Positions 1-5,481 of a stretch of 5,481 nt of DNA are shown here, piece after piece. Positions within the stretch are counted from its first letter, which is position 1; each line of letters begins with the position of its first letter. The notes beneath the pieces were generated by a model. The model did not search any database and had not been told where the DNA came from. It worked only from the letters and a program-made list of their open reading frames with translations. A program made the translations under genes and the position numbers. Source of the DNA: Planctomycetota bacterium (GTDB taxonomy: Bacteria > Planctomycetota > UBA1135 > UBA2386); NCBI GenBank assembly GCA_947455805.1, contig CANGSN010000236.1, positions 1-5,481 on the forward strand, written 5' to 3'.

Positions 1-222
1 CGAAGCACGCGCCGCCGCGAGGTCGCCGCCGCGCGACCACAGCACCAGCATCGGCGCCCACGTCGTCGCGTCGTGCGCCGCCGGCAGCTGCACGACCATC
101 GCCGGCCCGGCACCGACCGGCACGTCCTGCGGCGGCGGCAGTTCCTGCGCGCGCGCGAACGCAGCCAAGGCGACGAACAGCGGAGCGATCCGAGCGAAAG
201 CGCGAAGGAGCCAGCGATGCAT
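1..222 (-). CDS. Exported protein of unknown family, N-terminal part only (cut by window edge)
   Basis: The minus strand is open from an ATG at 222 to the left edge, giving 74 codons with no stop. The N-terminus (MHRWLLRAFARIAPLFVALA) has a basic start and a hydrophobic core, and is followed by a likely signal peptidase I site after Ala-Arg-Ala at residue 25. The mature part begins with a proline-rich stretch (QELPPPQDVPVG) and then VVQLPAAHDATTWAPMLVLW, which looks like beta-strand material. I do not recognise the family from this fragment. The gene lies 21 bases after the stop of the hemerythrin-like gene and on the same strand, so it is probably the last visible member of the operon. No Shine-Dalgarno motif precedes the ATG, but I saw no alternative in-frame start just upstream. 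Export is fairly well supported. Function is unknown. Confidence 0.7.
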   Translation of the reverse strand, partial: MHRWLLRAFARIAPLFVALAAFARAQELPPPQDVPVGAGPAMVVQLPAAHDATTWAPMLVLWSRGGDLAAARAS

Positions 223-243
223 GCCCGCTGGTCTACCCGCCGC

Positions 244-714
244 CTAGCCGCCCGACCACGTCCGCGCCTGGAGGATCGCCGCCTGCTGCGCCGCCGGCAG
301 CCGCGCCGCGAGGAACGGGTAGAGCATGTTGCGCTCGCGCAGGTCGTGATGGAGCAGCAGGTTCTTGAATGTCGCCTGGCGGTCGAGCAGTTCGAGCAGC
401 GCCGCGTCGTCGGGCCGTTGCCGCAGAGCCTCGACGCGCTGCACGAACTCGTCGACGAACTTGTGCAGGTTCTGGTGCTCGCCGCGGAACAGCCGCGTCG
501 GTGCGTCGGTCGCGTCGCCGCCGAGTCGTTCGTAGTGCGGCAGCACGTGGCGTTCTTCGTCGTCGACATGCGCCAGCAGCTGCGTGCGGAAGCGCTGCAG
601 CGTGCTCGCCGCGCGCGTGAAGTCGCGGTCGAGCAGGGCCACCTGGTGCGCGAACAGCGACTGCGCGAGGTCGTCGTGCAGCGCCATCATCGCCACCGCC
701 AACGTCGTCGTCAT
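244..714 (-). CDS. HHE/hemerythrin-like metal-binding protein
   Basis: This is a cytoplasmic, all-helical protein of 156 residues with no signal peptide. It matches the hemerythrin/HHE cation-binding fold, a four-helix bundle that holds a non-haem di-iron centre. Counting from the ATG at 714, likely ligands are His23 (LFAHQ), His49 and Glu53 (HVDDEE, followed by HVLPHYE), His80 (EHQNLH, with His84 nearby), and His122/His123 with Glu127 (HHDLRE, followed by NMLYP). The repeated pattern of HxxxE followed by a hydrophobic-Pro pair is typical of the family. Known members bind or sense O2, NO or iron, or protect against their toxicity; which applies here cannot be told. An in-frame GTG at 744 would add ten residues (MGALRRSLRT). 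I prefer the ATG at 714 because the extension is basic and outside the fold, but neither start has a Shine-Dalgarno motif. The gene follows the DUF2911-like gene on the same strand and is probably co-transcribed with it. Confidence 0.85.
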   Translation of the reverse strand: MTTTLAVAMMALHDDLAQSLFAHQVALLDRDFTRAASTLQRFRTQLLAHVDDEERHVLPHYERLGGDATDAPTRLFRGEHQNLHKFVDEFVQRVEALRQRPDDAALLELLDRQATFKNLLLHHDLRERNMLYPFLAARLPAAQQAAILQARTWSGG

Positions 715-768
715 CGTGCGCAGACTACGCCGGAGCGCCCCCACGCAACCATGCGCACGACAACGGCC

Positions 769-1650
769 TCACTTGCCCTTGCCGTCCTTCGCTTCCTTCG
801 GCTCCGGCACCTTGACGCGCACGGCTTCGTCGCCGAACGCCAGCTCGACCATCAGCTCGCCCTTGGCGAGGCTCGCCTTCAGGTGCTCGAGCTGTTCGCG
901 CTTCGCCGGCTTGTCGAGCGTCAGCGCTTCGACCGTGCCCTTGTGGCCTTCCACCGCCGCCGCCGGCGCGGCCGCCGCCCCGTGGCGATCCTTGGTGTCG
1001 GCGGTGCTCCACGGCACCAGCTTCACGTCGTCCTTGCCGAGCACGAGGTTGAACGCGTGCTCGTCGTCCTTCTGCAGCACGGCGACCGGCACCGGCTTGC
1101 TGTCGCGCGCCGCCAGCAGCGACGCGGGCAGCGAGAACACCGTCAGCTTCCAGGCGCCGGCCGGCACCGTCTTGCTGCCGGGGAACAGCATCGCGCCCGA
1201 CCACTCGTTCTCGCCGAACTGCACGACGAGCTTCGCCGCCTGCGCCGACGCCTTCGCCGCACCGTCCTTCTGCCAGTCGATGATCAGCTTCTTGGTCGGC
1301 TTCGCCGGCTTGCCGAGCGGCCCTTCGACGCGCAGGCCGTCGCCCGACACCAGCGCGCACTTGTCCTCGGCGGTGCGCTGCAGCTGCACCTCGTAGGCAC
1401 CGGGCGCGACCACCGTCTCGCCGACGATCGCCGGCATCGACAGCCGCAGCACCGTCTGCTGGTTGCCACCGAGGCGCCACGCGTTGCCGACCGGCAGCTC
1501 GGCGAGCGTGTGCTTGCCGACCGGCACCGAGCCGTAGTCGATCGAAGCGCTGCGCTTCTGCCACTCGAACGTGGGCTTCTGGGCGAACGCCGCCGCGGGG
1601 AAGAGAGCGACGGCGAGAAGGAACGCAGGAAGGGTGAAGCGGAGCGACAT
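769..1650 (-). CDS. Exported DUF2911-like protein
   Basis: The protein has 293 residues and begins with a clear signal peptide (MSLRFTLPAFLLAVALFPAA), with a probable cut after Ala-Phe-Ala at residue 23, so it is periplasmic or secreted. Residues 36-90 resemble the DUF2911 family: a Tyr-Gly pair (39-40), Gly-Lys (45-46), then LPVGNAWRLGGNQQT with the Trp58-Arg59 pair, and a strand-turn-strand ending VAPGAYEVQL. That order (YG, GK, WRxGxN, PxGxY) is the family hallmark as I recall it. DUF2911 has no established function and is common in secreted proteins of Bacteroidota and Planctomycetota. A second section, residues 122-172, echoes the first (WQK at 126-128, then VPAGAWKLTV), which may be an internal repeat. 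The C-terminus is charged and lysine-rich (VPEPKEAKDGKGK). The gene lies 36 bases after the peptidase stop, in the same direction, so the two are probably co-transcribed. The family call is moderate; export is well supported. Confidence 0.8.
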   Translation of the reverse strand: MSLRFTLPAFLLAVALFPAAAFAQKPTFEWQKRSASIDYGSVPVGKHTLAELPVGNAWRLGGNQQTVLRLSMPAIVGETVVAPGAYEVQLQRTAEDKCALVSGDGLRVEGPLGKPAKPTKKLIIDWQKDGAAKASAQAAKLVVQFGENEWSGAMLFPGSKTVPAGAWKLTVFSLPASLLAARDSKPVPVAVLQKDDEHAFNLVLGKDDVKLVPWSTADTKDRHGAAAAPAAAVEGHKGTVEALTLDKPAKREQLEHLKASLAKGELMVELAFGDEAVRVKVPEPKEAKDGKGK

Positions 1651-1686
1651 GCGGGTGCGGAGGGGTCGTGGGGCGAAGGAGAGGTT

Positions 1687-4374
1687 CTACCGCACCGAGG
1701 TCAGGATCGCGCCGAAGACGAGCTTCGCCGTGCCGAGCGGCTGGCCGCGATACGTGGCGTCGATGCCGCACAGCACGATGCGGCCCAGGCCTACGTGCGC
1801 GCACAGCACCGCGGCCTTGTCGCGCAGGTGGTCTTCGCCGATCGCCCAGCCGCTGACCAGCGTGTCCTGCTTGCGGAAGCGCGCGACGACGTCGATGCGC
1901 GCGTTCGCTTCGGTCACCTGCAGCGGCAGCGAGTCGCCGTCGACCATCGCCGCGAGCTCGGGTGAACAACCGCGCGCGATCGGGTGCTTGGTGTCGACCT
2001 CGATCGCCAGCAGCGAACCGGGCACGTAGTACTCCTCGCGCCGCGCGCGCCGCGTGCCGCCTTCGGCGGTCTCGTCGGCGACGTACACCCCGACCTGCAC
2101 CGGCAGGCCGAAGTGGCGCACGACCTTGTCCACCTCGCCGCCGAGCGCGATCAGCGTGCCGCCCTGCTCGACGAACGTGCGCACCGACGGGATCGCCTTC
2201 TCGCCGGTCAGGCGCACGGCACGCGCCTCGAGGTTGCTCCAGTCCTCGAACGGCGGCAGCGCCGTCTTCAGCTCCGCGATCTTGACCTCGTCGCGGCGCT
2301 GCGCGGCGCGCTGCAGATCGCGCGGGCCCGGCAGGCCGGTGTGGAACACCAGCACGTCGAAGTCGCGCCGCAGGTCGCCGGCTTCGACGCGGTCACCCCA
2401 CACCTGCTGCACCGGGAAGCCGAACTCCTGGAACAGCCACTGGTCCCAGCCGGTCGGCATGTGGCCGCCGAAGACGTCGAACAGGCCGAGGCGCACCGCC
2501 GGCTGCAGCGCGTGCGAAGCACCGCCGCCGCGCACTTCGTGCACGTGCACACCGAGCTGCTGCGCCGCGGTGGCGAGGATCGAAGTGGCTTCCGGCGACT
2601 GCTCGACGCGGTAGGCAGCGCGACCGTCCCAACGCACCGGCACACCGGCGGCGAGCAGGCGGTTGACGGCGACCACCGTGTGGCTGTCGCGCGCGTCGAG
2701 CTGCCACGCCGACGACGCGCGGCGGCGCGGCTCGGGCTGCGGGGCCGGCGCGAACACCTCCGGATCGACCACGTCGAACGGCCCGTCGAGCGCTTCGAAC
2801 GTGCGCTCGACCTGCACGTCCATCTGCATCGCCAGCGTCCAGCCGGCGGCGTCGTACGGCGCGACCGGCTTGCCTTCCTTGACGTCGTTCGGGTGCCACT
2901 GCGGCTCGAACTGGTCGAGCACGTGCGCGCGGTAGGCCTGGTCGCACTTCACCACCAGCGAGCCCGCCGGCATCAGGGCGCCGTTCATCACGAACGGCTG
3001 CCGCGCGCGCAGCACGGTGACGCCGCAGCGGTGCAGCGCTCTCGCCATGCGCATCGCCGCCGCCCAGTCGGGCTGGTCGCTGCGCAGCACGTACGCGCGC
3101 GGGTCGCGCAGGTGCGGGTCGCTCCACACCGACGCCGGTTCTTCGCGGCGCTTCGCCGCTTCGACCAGTGCTGGCGTCGACGTCCAGTGGTCGCGGCGAC
3201 CGCGTGCGATCGCACGCGTCGCCATCGTGTGCATGTCGCGCAGCAGTTCCTTCCGGTAGCGCGCGGCGTAGTCGAGGATCGCGAAGTTCGCCGTCTGCAG
3301 GTACTCGACCGTCTGCCGCGCGTGCCAGACCTGCGCCGGCACCGGGTCCGGGTAGTCGCCGGTCGACAAGCGGCGGTCGAGCGGCTGCTCGATGCGCGTC
3401 GGCTCCGGCCGGCCGAACGCCTCGGTCAGGATGCCGATGACGTTGTGGAAGTAGTTGGTCGAACGCAGGCCGCCGTTCCACCAGCCCGAGTAGGGCGCAC
3501 CACCGCGCGAGATGACGCCGGGCTTCTGCTCGGCGGCGAAGCGCTGGTTCATGTGCGCGCTGACGATCTCGATGCCCCGGACCACCATCGGATCGACGAG
3601 GTAGTTGTGCGGGTCGCGGAACGGCGGTGTGAAGAGGATCGTGTTCGCCGGCGCCGTCTGGTGGTGGTTGTAGACGATCTGCGGGCACCACTCGCGGTAG
3701 AAGACGCGGTTGACGTTCTGCGCCTCGAGCTGGTTGCAGGCGTAGAAGTCGCGGTTGTTGTCGTGGCCGATGTAGCGCTGGTAGAGCACCGGGATGGTCA
3801 TGCTCTGCGAAGCACGGTAGGCGTTGGCCACCAGCTCGTAGCCGTCGGGATTGACCGGGCACGCCAGCAGCACGACCTCGTCGAGGATGCGGCGCACCTC
3901 CTCGTCGTTGCGCGCGTTCATCTGCCAGACCAGCTCGATGATGTTCTGCCCGGCGATCGCCTCGGTGCTGTGCAGGCCGGCGTCGATCCAGACGAACGCG
4001 CGGCCCTCGGCGGCCAGCGCCTTCGCCTGGTCCTGGTCGATGCCCTCGCCGCGCGCCAGCATCGTGCCGATCGTGCGCAGGCGTTCGAGGCGGGCCAGGT
4101 TCTGCGGCGAGCTGACGACCATCATCAGCATGCGCTGGCCGTAGCTGGTGGCGCCGATGTCGACGATGCGCATGCGGTCGCTGCGCTCGGCGACGGTGCG
4201 GAAGTAGCGCACCATGTCGGTGTAGTTGCACAGCCGGTAGTCGGCGCCGACCTCGTGGCCGAGGAACTCCTTCGGCGTCGGGATCTGGGCGGCGAGGGCG
4301 GTGGCGACGGCGAGCGGAGCGAGCCAGCGGAACGGGGCGGCGGAGCGGAGGGCGGCCATGGGAGAGGCGCGCAT
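1687..4374 (-). CDS. Exported M14-family zinc carboxypeptidase-like protein with long C-terminal extension
   Basis: This protein of 895 residues is predicted to hydrolyse peptides outside the cytoplasm. An N-terminal signal peptide has the core WLAPLAVATALAA and a probable cut near Ala29. The catalytic domain spans about residues 45-380. The zinc ligands are visible as His135 and Glu138 in GLHSTE and His237 or His238 in YNHHQ. NPDGYE (175-180) and NNRDF (206-210) correspond to the substrate-carboxylate site of M14 enzymes, and Glu318 in GILTEAFG sits where the catalytic glutamate is expected. All key residues are present, so it is probably active. Residues 400-895 are a long extension. Its last 250 residues include a glycine-rich strand-turn (VEQGGTLIALGG, 735-746) and YVPGSLLAI (783-791), suggesting a Rossmann or glutamine-amidotransferase-like fold without a clear catalytic set. 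This layout is known from large bacterial M14 proteins. The start could instead be the ATG at 4359 (890 residues); neither has a Shine-Dalgarno motif. The open frame continues upstream to 4677, but that part would overlap the divergent gene and has no signal peptide at its end. It is the first gene of the probable operon. Confidence 0.9.
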   Translation of the reverse strand: MRASPMAALRSAAPFRWLAPLAVATALAAQIPTPKEFLGHEVGADYRLCNYTDMVRYFRTVAERSDRMRIVDIGATSYGQRMLMMVVSSPQNLARLERLRTIGTMLARGEGIDQDQAKALAAEGRAFVWIDAGLHSTEAIAGQNIIELVWQMNARNDEEVRRILDEVVLLACPVNPDGYELVANAYRASQSMTIPVLYQRYIGHDNNRDFYACNQLEAQNVNRVFYREWCPQIVYNHHQTAPANTILFTPPFRDPHNYLVDPMVVRGIEIVSAHMNQRFAAEQKPGVISRGGAPYSGWWNGGLRSTNYFHNVIGILTEAFGRPEPTRIEQPLDRRLSTGDYPDPVPAQVWHARQTVEYLQTANFAILDYAARYRKELLRDMHTMATRAIARGRRDHWTSTPALVEAAKRREEPASVWSDPHLRDPRAYVLRSDQPDWAAAMRMARALHRCGVTVLRARQPFVMNGALMPAGSLVVKCDQAYRAHVLDQFEPQWHPNDVKEGKPVAPYDAAGWTLAMQMDVQVERTFEALDGPFDVVDPEVFAPAPQPEPRRRASSAWQLDARDSHTVVAVNRLLAAGVPVRWDGRAAYRVEQSPEATSILATAAQQLGVHVHEVRGGGASHALQPAVRLGLFDVFGGHMPTGWDQWLFQEFGFPVQQVWGDRVEAGDLRRDFDVLVFHTGLPGPRDLQRAAQRRDEVKIAELKTALPPFEDWSNLEARAVRLTGEKAIPSVRTFVEQGGTLIALGGEVDKVVRHFGLPVQVGVYVADETAEGGTRRARREEYYVPGSLLAIEVDTKHPIARGCSPELAAMVDGDSLPLQVTEANARIDVVARFRKQDTLVSGWAIGEDHLRDKAAVLCAHVGLGRIVLCGIDATYRGQPLGTAKLVFGAILTSVR
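3195..3223. repeat. Near-perfect inverted repeat inside the M14 peptidase gene
   Basis: Positions 3201-3218 (CGCGTGCGATCGCACGCG) are a perfect 18-base palindrome centred on the octamer GCGATCGC. It extends on both sides by five more complementary bases (GGCGA at 3195-3199 and TCGCC at 3219-3223), with one unpaired C at 3200. It lies wholly within coding sequence and encodes an Ala/Arg-rich stretch (ATRAIARGRR, about residues 385-394), in the linker just after the catalytic domain. The site could be a protein-binding or methylation site, or a chance product of GC-rich codons. Confidence 0.6.
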
Positions 4375-4558
4375 GCTAGGCGCAGTTCGGAAACCACCAG
4401 AGACGTGACGAAACCTGGACGACTCGACCCTGGCCGTGGGGCCGTGTGGGCGGTTCGCAGCAGGGCATCCGAGCGGCCCCGGCACGAAGCAGACTCCGGC
4501 TCGGAGCACGGCGCCATCGCATCCGGCCCCCCGCCGCGCGACGATCCCGCTCCTACGC
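4375..4558. promoter_or_regulatory. Divergent intergenic region between the peptidase operon and the NADH dehydrogenase-like gene
   Basis: These 184 bases separate two start codons that point away from each other, so promoters for both transcripts must lie here or inside the flanking genes. I could not recognise a convincing sigma-70 -35/-10 pair on either strand; the stretch is GC-rich throughout. A small inverted repeat, CTCCG-GCT-CGGAG, is at 4494-4506, about 50 bases before the plus-strand start, and could be a short hairpin or operator half-sites. A short G-rich near-repeat (GCCGTGG then GCCGTGTGG) is at about 4433-4449. No Shine-Dalgarno motif is seen near either start. No small gene was found. 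Confidence 0.5.
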
Positions 4559-5481
4559 ATGACCCCATCAGCAGCGTCCGACTCCCTGCAACGTTCGACC
4601 GACGTCCTCGTGCTCGGCGGCGGCTTCGCCGGCACCCGGTGCGCGCAGCGACTCGAGCGCCTGCTGCCGAAGGACAAGGTGGTGACGCTGGTCAGCAGCG
4701 AGAACTACTTCGTGTTCCAGCCGCTGCTGCCCGAGGTCGTCGGCGCCAGCTTGTCGCCGTCGCACGTCATCAGCCCGCTGCGCCACCTGCTGCGCAAGAC
4801 GCAGGTGGTCCGCGGCGAGGTCGCCGGCATCGAGCTGGCGGCGCCCGGCAGCGACCACGCGGGCTTCGTCACCGTGACCGCCGAGGGCGTCGAGGAGCGC
4901 GTGACCTACCGCGCCCGCCATCTGGTGCTGGCGCTCGGCTCGGTCGTCGACGTGCGCCGCATCCCCGGCATGGCCGAGCACGCGCTGCTGATGAAGAACG
5001 TCGCCGACGCGCTGACCCTGCGGCACACGATCATCACGCGCCTCGAACGCGCGGTGCTCGAGCCCGACCCCTCCGAACGCGCGGCGATGCTGACGTTCGT
5101 GGTCGTCGGCGGCGGCTTCTCCGGCGTCGAGACGGCGGCCGAGATCCACGACCTGGTGCGCGGCGCCCGCCGCTACTTCCCGGCGCTGGCCGGCGATCCG
5201 CACCGCGTCGTCTGCGTGCACTCGCGCGATCGCATCCTGCCCGAGCTCGACGAACGACTCGGTGCCCATGCGCTGCGCGTGCTGCAGAAGCGCGGGGTCG
5301 AGTTCCGCCTGTCGGCGCGCACGCGCGCTGCCTCGCGTGAAGGCGTCTACCTGGAGGGCGGCGTGCTGATCGCCGCGCGCACGATCGTCTGCACCGTCGG
5401 CAACGCCCCGCACCCGGCGCTGGCCGCGTTCGCGCGCGCCGAGGACGGCCGCCTGCCGACCGACGAGTTCCTGCACCTCGC
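4559..5481 (+). CDS. Type II NADH:quinone oxidoreductase-like FAD protein, N-terminal part (cut by window edge)
   Basis: The frame starts at an ATG at 4559 and stays open to the right edge, giving 307 codons plus two bases. The family (NDH-2, NAD(P)/FAD-dependent pyridine nucleotide-disulfide oxidoreductases) oxidises NADH and passes electrons to membrane quinone without pumping protons. Two Rossmann dinucleotide-binding motifs are visible: VLVLGGGFAGTRCA at residues 16-29 for FAD, and VVVGGGFSGVETAAE at 181-195 for NADH. Between them is FQPLLPEVVGA (53-63) followed by ISPLRHLL, typical of NDH-2 proteins, and the LVLALGS strand (122-128) that closes the first FAD fold. A further strand ending TVGNAPHP near residue 285 fits the second half of the fold. 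The C-terminal FAD segment and membrane-anchoring helices would lie beyond the window, so membrane attachment and quinone use cannot be confirmed. A related sulfide:quinone or other flavoprotein is possible, though the cysteines expected in sulfide oxidation are not evident. No in-frame upstream ATG was found and no Shine-Dalgarno motif precedes the start. Confidence 0.88.
   Translation, partial: MTPSAASDSLQRSTDVLVLGGGFAGTRCAQRLERLLPKDKVVTLVSSENYFVFQPLLPEVVGASLSPSHVISPLRHLLRKTQVVRGEVAGIELAAPGSDHAGFVTVTAEGVEERVTYRARHLVLALGSVVDVRRIPGMAEHALLMKNVADALTLRHTIITRLERAVLEPDPSERAAMLTFVVVGGGFSGVETAAEIHDLVRGARRYFPALAGDPHRVVCVHSRDRILPELDERLGAHALRVLQKRGVEFRLSARTRAASREGVYLEGGVLIAARTIVCTVGNAPHPALAAFARAEDGRLPTDEFLHL

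Noticed and set aside
715..768. Transcription terminator between the DUF2911-like and hemerythrin-like genes
   Set aside because: I looked for a GC stem followed by a T run on the minus strand and found none. The same is true of the other two gaps in the cluster.
73..1965. Plus-strand open frame of 630 codons
   Set aside because: It is antisense to four genes with recognisable motifs or signal peptides, and its translation is Arg/Gln/His-rich without any domain pattern.
725..1969. Minus-strand open frame of 414 codons overlapping the DUF2911-like gene
   Set aside because: It is out of frame with both the DUF2911-like gene and the peptidase, and is Arg/Gly/Ala-rich with no motif.
4375..4677. 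N-terminal extension of the M14 peptidase frame up to 4677
   Set aside because: It would overlap the first 119 bases of the divergent flavoprotein gene, has no protein-like pattern, and would bury the signal peptide about 100 residues into the chain.
1984..5340. Plus-strand open frame of 1118 codons
   Set aside because: It lies antisense to the M14 peptidase and continues out of frame across the NADH dehydrogenase-like gene. Its product is a low-complexity Arg/Ala/Val/His-rich chain with no motif. Long antisense frames are expected in very GC-rich DNA.
4568..5476. Minus-strand open frame of 302 codons
   Set aside because: It is antisense to the NADH dehydrogenase-like gene, whose two Rossmann motifs and family signatures identify the coding strand.

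Overview
The window is very GC-rich and almost fully coding. It holds four genes on the minus strand, which read right to left as a tight tandem cluster, and one divergent gene on the plus strand that runs off the right edge. The protein families (secreted M14 zinc carboxypeptidase, DUF2911-like secreted protein, HHE hemerythrin-like protein, type II NADH dehydrogenase-like flavoprotein) suit a free-living aerobic or facultative Gram-negative bacterium. No start codon has a recognisable Shine-Dalgarno sequence. High GC, missing Shine-Dalgarno motifs and secreted M14/DUF2911 proteins point loosely to Planctomycetota or a similar high-GC phylum such as Acidobacteriota or Gemmatimonadota. This placement is an inference, because no marker gene is present.

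Layout from left to right. Positions 1-222 (minus) are the first 74 codons of an exported protein of unknown family, cut by the left edge. Positions 244-714 (minus) encode an HHE/hemerythrin-like metal-binding protein. Positions 769-1650 (minus) encode an exported DUF2911-like protein. Positions 1687-4374 (minus) encode a large exported M14-family zinc peptidase with a long C-terminal extension. Positions 4375-4558 are a 184-base divergent intergenic region that must hold the promoters in both directions. Positions 4559-5481 (plus) are the N-terminal 307 codons of a type II NADH:quinone oxidoreductase-like FAD protein.

The minus-strand genes are separated by only about 20-55 bases with no visible terminator, so they probably form one operon in the order peptidase, DUF2911-like protein, hemerythrin-like protein, unknown exported protein. 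Three of the four products have signal peptides, so the operon mostly serves the cell envelope, probably peptide degradation with accessory proteins. The divergent NADH dehydrogenase shares only the intergenic region with it. I found no RNA gene, mobile element, CRISPR array or phage signal. Apart from an unusual palindrome inside the peptidase gene and a possible internal duplication in the DUF2911-like protein, the region looks like ordinary chromosome.
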